Positions 36,100 through 46,392 of a stretch of 64,000 nt of DNA are shown here, piece by piece; the first letter of the stretch is position 1; every line of letters starts with the position of its first letter. The stretch is from Bufo bufo (lineage: Eukaryota > Chordata > Amphibia > Anura > Bufonidae). The translations under genes and the position numbers were made by a program. Under the pieces are notes generated by a model, which saw nothing but the letters and a program-made list of their open reading frames with translations, was not told where the DNA came from and did no database searches. The stretch lies in contig NC_053393.1 of assembly GCF_905171765.1 (NCBI RefSeq), positions 186,895,921 through 186,959,920 of the forward strand. Reading direction: 5' to 3'.

Positions 36100-39000
36100 T
36101 AGTACATTTTAAATATGTATTTATTTGTTTGACATCTCATTAAATGCAATTTAGTGAATATTGTATAAAGTTGTTCACTATTGACTATTGTAGGTGAAAA
36201 AAAATATGAAAAATATATTTTTCATTTTAAACGTCTATATAAAATAAAAAAAAATTTTTTTTTAACCTAACATTAGTCCATGAATAGTCTATGTCATTGA
36301 GGTCATAATTTACATATGATATTTGATTTGTATAATTAATTTATATTTATTGGTATAAATGATAGGGTTCTTATTATTATTATACTTTTTATAATCAATA
36401 GATTTTTGAATAATATTGCAACGACAAGATTGAAAAGTGTGAAAAAGATAAACAAATTTACGTTAATCTGTACGTCGGGAATAAGCACACCTGTTTTGTT
36501 TCTGGAGTTTTGTCTTTAATATTGATTTTTGAACGGGGTTAAAATAGTTAACATAGACATTGGGTGGGACATGTCTCATCCGTACTCCATCCTATGTTCT
36601 CATAACGGTGCTGTTAAAAAGGATTTTAAGATAAATTGTGGACAGGCCATCCCAACGCAGAACAATCTAAGAAAGGAACCAGAATGGTGACAGACAGTAG
36701 TGTGTTTCGATAGTACTGTCTTTTTACCCTGCTTGTAATGAACTGTAAGTTTGGCACTTTATGTTATCCAATATAACTAAACTAATACATGTGTGTGTGA
36801 ATAAGTTTAAACAACAAAAGCACATGGTGGCAAACTCAGCCACTGTATATTGTCATTCCTGTATGTACGACGTTATTGCATATGTGTATGCCACTTAAAA
36901 GAATCAAGCGTATAGATGTTTTGTGTAATATGGTTCGTGTGGGCTGTAAAGTTCCTAGGCTGGCTGCATGAAAACCGCCAGCATTGATGCAATTGTATGT
37001 TGTTATGTGAGGGCACCCAGATAGCTATTTGTATTGTATTTGTGTATTCTGAGCGGCATTCACCTAATGATATGCACTCAGACTTCAGCTATCTTGGAAT
37101 ATGTTAAATGTCTGTGTTGCTGGGAGGGTGTGACATTGTGTTTTTGGGTGGGGATTCCTGTTCTGTTGTTCTCACATGTGTATTGCCGATGTCCCTTTGT
37201 CCTGAAAGATAATTGGATTACTCCTCTCCCCTCCAGGCCAGAGAGGATGAAACCATGATGCATTGTGGGGATGTGTTGTGTCTGTGTATCCTAAGTTGCT
37301 GCATATCTGTCCTGTGTAGCAGTCTTGCTTCTTGTCCACTAGGGGCGTGTCCACCAGATGGGGAGCTGCATAGGGGGGGTAGCCCTCAATAAAGAGTTCC
37401 TGTTTTATTCCTTAATGAAGTCTTGGCTCCTGTTTGGGGGATGGAATAACTACACTCTTGGGGATTGCTATATCACAATACTCCCCTGAGTATAAGCTCT
37501 TTTAAGAGCTTGCTCCTGTTTCCAGGCTCCCAGCGGAGACCTTGTGGATCGTGCTACCCCTCCACTACACACATATTTACCCTCCTTGTGTGGGGTGGTG
37601 ACTACCCCGTCATCATCCTCCTCTTCCTGCTCCTCATCCTCAAAAATGTGGGGGGGCAACTCAGGTAGGGCTGCTGGTCCAGCCTCTTCCTCCACCATTG
37701 ACTCCCCCTCCTGTGGTGGTGGTGGGTCATTTGATGTCCCTGAGGGTCCTGCCTGCTGCTCCTGCTCCCCCTCAGACGCCGACAGCTCCCAGGAATCCCT
37801 GCTGGCAGGCCTGTGTTTTACAGACGGAAGGCGAGCCCCTATAATTACAAATTAATACTTATGTAAAAATAAAAATCACAAATAATAAATGTACCTCACC
37901 ATTACGTTACTTTTGTTTATTTCATCAACACTCAATAATGTTTGTACCTGGACAGTGCTCGTCACGGATCTTGCGGATTCTGGCCATATGTCTCCGCTTC
38001 AGGTCCGACCACTTTTTGCAAATGGCCAAGGCTTCATGTTTGCCCTCATGAACCCTCCTCATCTCCTTCCTCAGCTCCCTTACTATGGCGTGTTTTGATT
38101 TGTTAGAGCGTAGTTCATCATAACCTTGCTCTAACAGGCGCTGCGTGATTAAGAAAAGAAGCATTTTATAAAAATTATTTAATAAAACTAAGATTAAGGA
38201 ACTTTAACATTAGCACAAGTGGAGTACGTCAGTCTATTCTAGGAAGTTGAACAAGCGGTCAGATCCTTCCTGCCGCTAGTTCACTTATGCCCCCAGACAG
38301 TGGCGTAGTTAGAAATGACTTGGCCCCACAGCAAAATTTTTTTAATGGGGACAACCTACCTACCACCCACAAATTTTCAAAAAGGCATTACTTTCAAGCC
38401 ACCCACATAACTGTGGCTAGTAAAGATTGCTCTCTCACACCAGTCCCGGCAGCTGTTCCATCCATTTTATACACTGTCTATACTGTCACTGTATATAATT
38501 TTATTGTGTAATACTGTTGAGGGGGCCCTGAAAAAATCTTTTAGACCTCCTCCTCCTGGATCTGCCCCTTCTGGGTCAGGGCCCCCAAGCATGCCCTGTA
38601 AATACGCCACAGCGACAAGAATGACGATACGTCAACATTTACTATAATAATGGCGGCCAGGGGTGTAACTATCCGGGAAGCAGGAGAAGCGTCTGCTTTG
38701 CGGCCCTGACCCAGAAGAGGCCCATCCCACAAAGGAGGACTAAAAGATTTCGTCATGGCCCCCTCGGTAGTATTACACAATGAAATTATGTAACACAGTG
38801 ACAGTATAGACAGTTAACAAAACGGATGGAACAGCTGCCGGGCCTGCAGCTACACCACTGGTGTCGAGGGAAACGTTCCAGCAGCAGCAAGTCAGCACAC
38901 GGCCAGAGGCAGTCTAACTAAAAGCTCTGCATGTTGTAGTTTAATTACACGGAACCGCTCGCCGTGCGCTGCCTTGATGCCGCAGTAACTGACCACCAAC

Positions 39001-40080
39001 ATGTCATCATTATCTCAAATACCAAACCAAAAATTATTATTATTTGCGAGTCAAATACTACAATTTAACTTAACGTAACCGTATAAAATCTAATTGTGGT
39101 GAAATTGTATGTGTGTGGGGTATAAGCTATTAGATATTGTCCATCTGAGGAGAGATGTACCTGTCTAGTGACGGCATAGTTTGGGGTGTAAAGCTGGTCC
39201 GCCTCCACGTGGTGCACCCTGGGTAACGCTAAATGAACCAGCAAATATACTGTATAATGTAAAAAATTACTTCTCCTGACCAACAGGACACTTATTTGAA
39301 TATTTAGACTAGCCGTCCGCACACTGCGGCCCCCCTGCAAACTGCGGCCCTCCGGCTGTGGCAAAAATAAAACTCACATCATTCCATGACAACCTACAGC
39401 TATCATCCTATAGAAGGACATAATGGGACGGGAGTTGTAGTTTTAGAACAACTGGAGGACCGCTGTTTGAATAGACTGTGTGTGTGTGTTTGTGTGTTGG
39501 GGGAGGTCAGGGGGGGGGGGGGGGGTTTGAGGGGGGGTTTGGTGGTATGCAGTGTGGGTATATTGTCTGAGGCAGGAAATTAGATGTACAATGTGCATCT
39601 GATATATATATTTGTATGCATTGCTATCCATACATAATGACACGTCGGCCACATGTATGTATGAATAGCATATAAATATATAGCAGATGCCAGTGAGATA
39701 CTGCTTTGATGGCAGACCATTAAAACCATTTATGAGATCAAAAATGCTTAACTATTTATTTTAGTAATATAGATAAAATCACATTATATATAGTATGAGT
39801 AGATGTTAATGATTATCTGAAAAATATATTACTTTGGAATGTCAACAATACTTGTTTCAAACTATCATTTATATGTAATCAAAGTATGTACTATCCGAAT
39901 TTTAATGCCATGCGAAAATAGTTTAAACAAATACATCCGAAAAATTCAATTCAATAAACCTACATAGGAATATTACTAAGATATGCGAAACAAGCGTGTA
40001 TGCGAACAAATGTTCAATTAGATTATACTTACTATGACGATCAGCTCCTCCTCAGCTTTAGTGAACTTGCTGGCCACCAT
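35830..40080 (-). CDS. Myb/SANT-like DNA-binding protein, 4 exons, 233 aa (element B)
   Basis: Exons on the minus strand are 40080-40033, 38140-37948, 37838-37581 and 36032-35830. Splice borders and phases are the same as in copy A, and the reading frame is intact. Domain order is SANT-like (residues about 5-70), acidic linker, C-terminal coiled coil. The gene converges with the transposase of copy B across the satellite. Its intron 1 carries the same foldback MITE, and intron 3 carries the same LTR-like insert, so these introns are old parts of the element. A DNA-binding or transposase-partner role is inferred from family resemblance. It could instead be a captured host MSANTD-type gene. Confidence 0.78.
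36970..37485 (+). mobile_element. possible solo LTR in intron 3 of the SANT-like gene (copy B)
   Basis: This is the mirror of 14085-14600. AATAAA is at 37388-37393, followed by GTTCCTGTTTTATTCC and a plausible terminal CA near 37475. The limits are unsure, and no coding part is present. Confidence 0.35.
38298..38860. mobile_element. nested foldback hAT-type MITE in intron 1 of the SANT-like gene (copy B)
   Basis: This is the mirror of 12709-13271, with ends CAGTGGCGTAG (left) and the complement of CAGTGGTGTAG (right). Confidence 0.65.
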
Positions 40081-40155
40081 CGTAAAAACTGAGCGCATAA
40101 AGTTTTCAACCGCACAAAACTGACGCAAGTTGAATTCTGGTTTAAAACGGCGCTT

Positions 40156-40188
40156 ACTTCCGGTTTTGAACAAATCACGCGCATGCGC
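40156..40188 (-). promoter_or_regulatory. TATA-less promoter candidate of SANT-like gene (copy B)
   Basis: The ETS-like site (complement ACTTCCGGT at 40156-40164) and the NRF-1-like site (40178-40188) are conserved with copy A. Confidence 0.55.
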
Positions 40189-40694
40189 AAAATGATACGA
40201 AAATGTCAGTGCCGTTTCAGCTATTTGTATGTTAACGAATATTCGATAAAATTAATGATATATCAGGTTTTAGAATATTCGTATCACTCGAAATCTATGA
40301 TATATTACAATATCTATAATATTCGTAAAAAACAAAGCGGATATAAGGCATTAGTAGTTTCGAAATCTTTCTATTGAAAATGAATAATATTGCCTAGGCT
40401 ATATTGCAATAACATTGTGTTCTAGTCTGATTTTATATTGCAATATAGAGAATATTCAAAACATTTATTGTATAATTTGAACAGTGAACAGTACACCACT
40501 GAACACTAAAGACATTTAGAAATTTGCGAATTCGCATAATATGCGCATATTACGCGTATATAACTATGCGCATATTATGCGCATATTATTAGCTAACGTA
40601 CGAATATTCGATTTCTGAGGATAGAATACGAATATTCTAACGAATATTCGCGAAATATCGCGAAAACGAATATGGCACCTCAAGCTCATCACTA

Positions 40695-40702
40695 CTCCCC
40701 AC
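40695..40702 (+). other. 8-bp target site duplication, right copy (CTCCCCAC)
   Basis: It directly follows GCTCATCACTA, the outer end of B, and is identical to the left and central copies. Confidence 0.9.
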
Positions 40703-40956
40703 CACTGAGATCATCTCCCTGGCTGCAGTGATGACGTTCCATGCACAGAGGTCACCGTGTAGCCAATCACTGGTGACATCAGTATATGGTACATCACTAC
40801 TAAGGCTACTGATTGGATATATGTTAACATGTGCACTGAGCAGGAAGCATCAGGGAAGAAAAATAATTAAAAAAGGAAATTTTACTCCTTTAGTTTTTTT
40901 TATTATATTTACGGATGCTTTCCAAGTTTTAGTTAACCTGTACATCCCCTTTAAGA
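40703..40956. repeat. right half of the older interspersed repeat split by the giant insertion
   Basis: It continues the repeat interrupted at 10865. It contains GTAGCCAATCACTGGTGACA and a partly complementary segment nearby (CTACTGATTGG). It ends near ATCCCCTTTAAG. Confidence 0.55.
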
Positions 40957-43326
40957 GAAATCAACATAGTTATAGAATAAATACACATATACTACATAGT
41001 GCATGTGTATATCTTTTTGTAGGAAGACTGGGCACAGTAAATATTATACATTTCAAATTGAGTAGACTATCATTTTTTATTTCTAAACGATGCATACATC
41101 AGATGCACAGTTCTCTTTTAGCTTCCATTATATTTTCTGACCCTGCTTTATGAAAAATATGGAAGATAAATGATTCAGGGCGCAGCAACAAGGCTTCTTG
41201 AAATTGCCCTGAATTTCCCCTTGAACTTCTGTATGCTGGAAAACTCTCACCATCTGTGATCTGAAAAACCCAGTAAGAAGTTTATTGGAGTGTGAATTTT
41301 CTCTTATCAAAGTAGAAAATAGTCGGCAATTATTGTTATTGCAAATCTAGGCATAATAAGGTCCACCAAAGATAATTTAATATGACTTAAATACAGTGGA
41401 TGACATTCGCTGTACTATATATGCCACTTTTGTGCCATCAAAAAGTTGCAATTTTTGCAGCATGCATTTTTTGTGGAAAAATGTACTACTTTTCCCCCTT
41501 CATGTCATTTTTCAGAAGTAGTGAGGAAAGGAGGTGTGGTGAGGGCAGGTAAGGGCCGGTGTAGTAGGTCAAGTACATTTATCTTTATCCTTGCCAGTTT
41601 TCTTGTGTGAATAAAGACAGGAATCTATAGCAGCTAGGAGGCTGCTGTAGATTTTAGACTGTTGCATTGCCAACTACAGGATGCGACTAATCTATGAGAG
41701 GCGAATGCATCTTCATAAATTTCGCACATCCTCCGCTGGCGCAGGGGGAATCAAGACAGACAAAGAAAACACTGGTCTTGATAAATGTCCCTCAGTGAGT
41801 ATATCCTGGAAATTTTAGCAATGCATATTTGTCATGTACCTATAAATAATGCACAACTATTAGGATAGGATGTTAAAACTTAACCTTTATTAAATTTCAT
41901 ATATTTAATAATATGTATATTTTATTTAATTATGTTTATTAAAATACTGTGTATTTTACTTGCATGGTAGACTTAAGATCATTACACTCAAGTTGAACAA
42001 TGGCTGCAGAATCCCAGATTCTTCAGGAAACAGGCTTTGGTTGGCAAAGTTAAGCACTTAGTTCTTCCCCTCTTGGTAGAAGTGGGCTAGTCCTGATCCC
42101 TACCAGCATGGGGAGTTCTAGCTGGACAATGAGGAGAAAGGAAGCACGTTCAATTGCTCCTACTCCTAGAGTTTTCGGGGCCAGCAAGAAATTCTATTTT
42201 CCTGTGAGACCATCACTCCCAGGGTGACTCCAAGACCACCAGGATATCTGAAAAGCCACAGCATTATACAGACAGCAGAGTGATCAGCAATCCACAGCTT
42301 TATAGATTCTGCTGCAGGTGAGGAAATATAATTTGGACACCCATTACCTAGACATCATCCAGGGCAGGCCAACTCCAAGCCTTCATTATACTGTGAACAC
42401 CTAAATCCACAAAAGACAGCGTACAGCTATTAGCCAGAAGTGCAAGAGAGGATGGAGAGTGAGAGAGAGAGATCAGAAAGATAGCATATCTGAGGTCCAT
42501 TAATCACCACTTATCCAGCCACCATAACTCATCATATGGGGACAGAAATTTTGCTTTGTACCAACTACTGCTGGATGTCCTACAAGTTATATTTTGCACT
42601 GAGTAAAGAGAGACTTTTATTCTTACAAAAGTGGCATCAAGTGGCGTAATGTTGCAAAATTTACCACAAAGGAATTGGTGAGCGACATTTCATGTGATAA
42701 ATATACACCAAAAATAGCCATAAATCTAATACTAAATGTCCTTGTGTGTTTTAAAAAAGAAAATAATAATAATGTGCGTGTCATTTAGCATTCAGAAATT
42801 CCCATTTCCTTCTGTTCTTTGATGTTGAGTGTGCATTGAAATAATTATTTTTTTTTGTGAACTTATAATACTGCAATCTTTAAACTGTTTACTTTGGATT
42901 TTATAGTTTTGGATCGTTTTGTTAAAATGGCCATAGGCAGGAAAATGTGCTGCCTATCTACTTAACATTCATGTATGCCAAAAGGCTCAAGAACCTAACA
43001 TCAAATTATGAACCCAATACAATGGTAAATGCTTCGAAGCTTTTTTTTTCCATAGGTTGCTGTATTTTTCCTGCTCTTGGCGATCTTATTTTTCTGCATT
43101 ACAATATTGACGCCAGCCTGAACAGCTCCCATAAATCAAATCAAATTGTCCAGTTGCATCTATTGGTGTTCTTCACAAGATAAGGTTACAGTTTATGCAC
43201 CTGTCCTTTTTGTCAAAAATCTGCACCAAGGCACATATTAGATGTAAACTGAGCCTTGTAAAGCAGGCACTTTGCAGTTTCATGCATTATATTTCCTATC
43301 ACATTTTGATATATCATTCTTTGCAG
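40957..43326. other. DOK6 intron, no other feature recognised
   Basis: The AT-rich sequence looks single-copy. The 141-codon frame starting at 40728 has no recognisable domain and lies partly in repeat. The last bases (TTCTTTGCAG) form the acceptor of the exon at 43327. Confidence 0.55.
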
Positions 43327-43446
43327 AGCTGGAAGCAGAAGAATGGTGCAAGTCTCTATGTATGGAGTGTTTAGGAACAAGACTTAATGACATAAGCCTT
43401 GGTGAACCAGACCTACTAGCTGCTGGAGTGCAAAGGGAACAGAATG
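43327..43446 (+). CDS. DOK6: DOK6 internal exon (PH-domain end and linker to PTB)
   Basis: This 120-bp exon is bounded by TTGCAG and GTGAGT. It encodes (E)[18 protein letters not shown] followed by [20 protein letters not shown] and N. It corresponds closely to the vertebrate DOK6 segment that ends the PH domain and leads into the PTB domain. The paralogue DOK5 differs at several of these positions (for example the LQMECVGTR version), so DOK6 is preferred. DOK6 is a cytoplasmic docking adaptor reported to act downstream of RET and Trk receptors in neurons. The exon begins with the last two bases of a codon and ends one base into the next, consistent with an internal exon. Neighbouring exons lie outside the window, so the repeats and transposons here sit in DOK6 introns. 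Confidence 0.92.
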
Positions 43447-43621
43447 GTGAGTAATTGGTTTTATATCATGATATAGCATATTGGAAGACTTTTTTTGGTC
43501 AAAGTATATTCTAATATGAATGCATGCATAGTTAGATACAAAAAAAACAAATGTCTCTTGAAGGCCATCAGATTTGTACCTATGAAACTGGCTGACCTGT
43601 TGCATGTGTGCTTAGCAGCTG

Positions 43622-44190
43622 AAGGCATCTGTGTTGGTCCTATGTTCATATGTGCCTGCATTACTGAGAAAAATGAAATTTTAATATATGCAAATTAGCC
43701 TCTAGGAGCAATGGGGGTGTTGCTGTTATATCTAGAGGCTCCGCTCTCTCTGCAACTGCTGCACCCTCTCAACTTTGATTGACAGGGTCAGGCAGTGTAA
43801 ACATGACCACGCCTGGCCCTGACCTCCTAAATTCTTGGGCTCTGCCATGTGCTTCAGTATGTGGTGCAGGTACAGAAGAGGAAAAAGGCTTGTAGTACAG
43901 AAGAAAGCTGCTGGTGAGCCTCTTTTCTGTACTGCACCTTGGCGAAATAGTGAAACGCACAGCACTGCACGAGACATTAGGAGAAGTCTGGGCCAGGCAT
44001 GATCATGGGTACACTGCCTGGCCCTGTCAATCAAAGTGCAGAAGGCGTGGAAGTTGCAGAGAGAGCTGAGCCTCTAGGTGTAATGGCAACGCCCCCAATG
44101 CTCCCAGAAGCTCATTTGCGTATATTAAATTAAAGCCTCATTTTTCTCAGTAATGCGGGCACATGAACATGGGATAAACGAAGATGCCTT
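43622..44190. repeat. foldback repeat, arms about 140 bp
   Basis: The left arm (AAGGCATCT, then CATTACTGAGAAAAATG, then GAGGCTCCGCTCTCTCTGCA) is matched by the reverse complement of the right arm with scattered mismatches. The spacer of about 280 bp has no gene. It lies 175 bp past the DOK6 exon. Confidence 0.75.
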
Positions 44191-44389
44191 AACTATCAAG
44201 TTTAGCTCGACAGCATTTATGAACCAAGCAAAACAATTCTTTATTGATAAAGATGTAATAAAAATTCATATATTTTTGTATAAATTATTATAAACATACA
44301 TTTTAATTTATCAGATATACACTAACTTTTTAGTGGTTAAGCATGGGGTGCAAAAGCAAGGCTGCTTTCTTCCAAAAACAGTGCCACAG

Positions 44390-46140
44390 CTGTCCACAGG
44401 TTGTATGTGGTATTGCAACTCAGACCCCCGCCCAGCTATTTAAAGAAGAGGGGGGCGTTCCATGCGAGCGCTGCTTCCTCTTCGTTACACTGCCTGTCAT
44501 CTCGGAAGTGAGTATACAGTAATTACATTACTCGCTCTATTCACTTGAATGGAATGAGTACTTGTAATTACACCATGCTGCCACTACAGTGGAGTAGTGT
44601 TGAGCAGGAGGTGCCATATTCGTTTTATATTCGTCGAACGCGAATATTCGTCATTATTCTATTCATCTCGAATAATATGCAATTTAATTATTCGCGTATT
44701 GCGACTTTCTTTAAACTGTATAAGGCAACTTTCATATTGGTTGGCTTTGGCTATGGCTAATATGTGTATTTTACGAATATTCGCTATATTGCTATTACTT
44801 CGTTTTTTAGAATATTACGAATATTCTAAAATACAAAGTTATAGCAAAATTGGTAATATTCGTTAAAATACACATCATTTAGCTAATATAGTGCTAGAAT
44901 CTTTTTTTTTATAGTCAAATTTTTTTGTCTCTTCTGAACTTCATTTTTGGAAAAAATGTACACTATTAAAAAAAAATATACAGCACTATATTAGCTAAAC
45001 TGCAGTCTATATGTGTATTTTTCAAATATTCGCTATATTGCTATAACTTCATTTTTTTAGAATATTAGGAATATTCTAAAATACGAAGTTATAACAATAT
45101 TGCGAATATTAATAAAATACACATAATTTAGCTAATATAGTGCTAGAATCTTTTTTTATAGTCAAATTTTTTTGTCTCTTCTGAACTTCATTTTTGTAAA
45201 AAATTGACACTATAAAAAAATAAAATAAATACAGAACTATATTAGCTAAATTGCAGTCCATATGTGTATTTTACGAATATTCGCTATATTGCTATAACTT
45301 TTTTAGAATATGACGAATATTCTAAAAAATGAAGTTATAGCAATATAGCGAATATATTCGTTATTTAGAATATTCGTCATTTTTTTTTTCAATCTGTACT
45401 GTTATTCCACTTTTGCATACTGCTCCTCGACAAGCGTCTGTAGGTTAGAATATACCATCGGATCTGAGTTTTCGCGATCTTAGGGAAAACTCAGATCCGA
45501 TGGTATATTCTAACCCACAGGCGTTCCCATGGTGACAGGGACGCTTGTCGGGGAGGTGTATGCCGAAGTTGATTAAATAACGAATATATTAGCGATTACG
45601 ATGACATGATTACGTCACTCATAAGATCTCGTCCTCACGCGATCATTCATAACATTCCCGATTTTCGGGTAAAAATCGTGAATTCGAATAACAAGATTGA
45701 TTCCAACCTGCTTCTTGCAATATAGCGAATATTCGAAAAAATAATGTAGAATCGATCGATTTAGCTAATATAGTGGTATACTCTTATTTGTGGGCCAATG
45801 ACTCATTGAGGGATCATGTTTTTTCAGATGTTAAAAATTTACGAATATTCGATATAGCGAATATATAGCACTATATTCGAAATATTTGCAAATTCTCGAA
45901 GTTGCGATATTCGAGAAAAAAATTTGCTATTCGAATATTTGCGCTCAACACTACAGGGGAGACGATGCGTAGTGTAATGAAAAGGAAACAGCGCTCACAT
46001 GGAGCGCAGCCTCCTCTTCAAACAGCTGATCAGTGAGGGTGCCAGGTGTTGGAACACCACAGATCAGATATTGGTGACCTATCCTGACGACAGGTCATCA
46101 TTATAAAACCCATGCACAACCTCTTTAACTCCTACACATA
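44390..46140. repeat. older interspersed repeat split by the 44595-45953 element
   Basis: 44390-44594 and 45954-46140 together resemble a dispersed amphibian repeat. It has CACTTGAATGGAATGAG-type and AGCTGATCAGTGAGGGTGCC-type blocks and ends with CCTATCCTGACGACAGGTCA. The non-autonomous hAT element sits between the two parts. Family assignment is from general pattern only. Confidence 0.5.
44595..45953. mobile_element. 1.36-kb non-autonomous hAT element related to giant elements A/B
   Basis: It is flanked by CAGTGGAG (44587-44594) and CAGGGGAG (45954-45961), an 8-bp duplication with one mismatch. The left end TAGTGTTGAGC continues into GAGGTGCCATATTCGTTTT, which is also found at the A/B outer end. 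The right end (reverse complement TAGTGTTGAGCGC) continues into a CGAATATCG, AACTTCGAGAATT series, as at the A/B inner end. The interior has tandem ACGAATATTCGCTATATTGC-like blocks and a hairpin centred near 45475. It has no coding capacity. Confidence 0.85.
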
Positions 46141-46392
46141 AGCAAGTTTACAGCGCGGTTCCTGTACCAGAAGCCCATTTATTTAAGTGCTGCCAGCCTG
46201 CCATCTGCAGAATCGGGCTGTCAAACTGTCCATGACAGGGGATTCTGACAGTAAATTAAGAACCTATCACTGCAATGTAAGGAGCTGCAAAACCTGTTCT
46301 CATATTATGACCACAGATAGGATATAGTTCCCCATCATGATGTAGGACTACTGTTGGGACATTCACATGTTCAACATCCAATTTACTTGATT

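Larger units (their letters stand above)
26045..40694 (-). mobile_element. giant hAT element B (14.65 kb), second half of the inverted pair
   Basis: This is the reverse-orientation copy of A. Positions pair as x + y of about 51568-51570 over 14.4 kb, and shared nested insertions are at identical places. Its outer end GCTCATCACTA abuts CTCCCCAC at 40695. Visible differences from A are few: the C-run block (39506-39542 against 12030-12062), poly-T lengths in the leader, single substitutions such as in the T run at 35421-35440, and loss of one ~0.5-kb palindromic module. Both genes are intact. Confidence 0.92.

Noticed and set aside
10874..40694. Palindrome as a missed-adapter or hairpin sequencing artefact
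   Set aside because: The outer flanks are not mirrored, both outer ends carry the target word, the arms differ in module number and in some bases, and the centre holds an 8-bp non-palindromic spacer. A haplotype merge is not fully excluded and is listed as a test.
40728..41153. 141-codon open frame as a gene
   Set aside because: It begins inside a dispersed repeat, has no recognisable domain and has no supporting signals.
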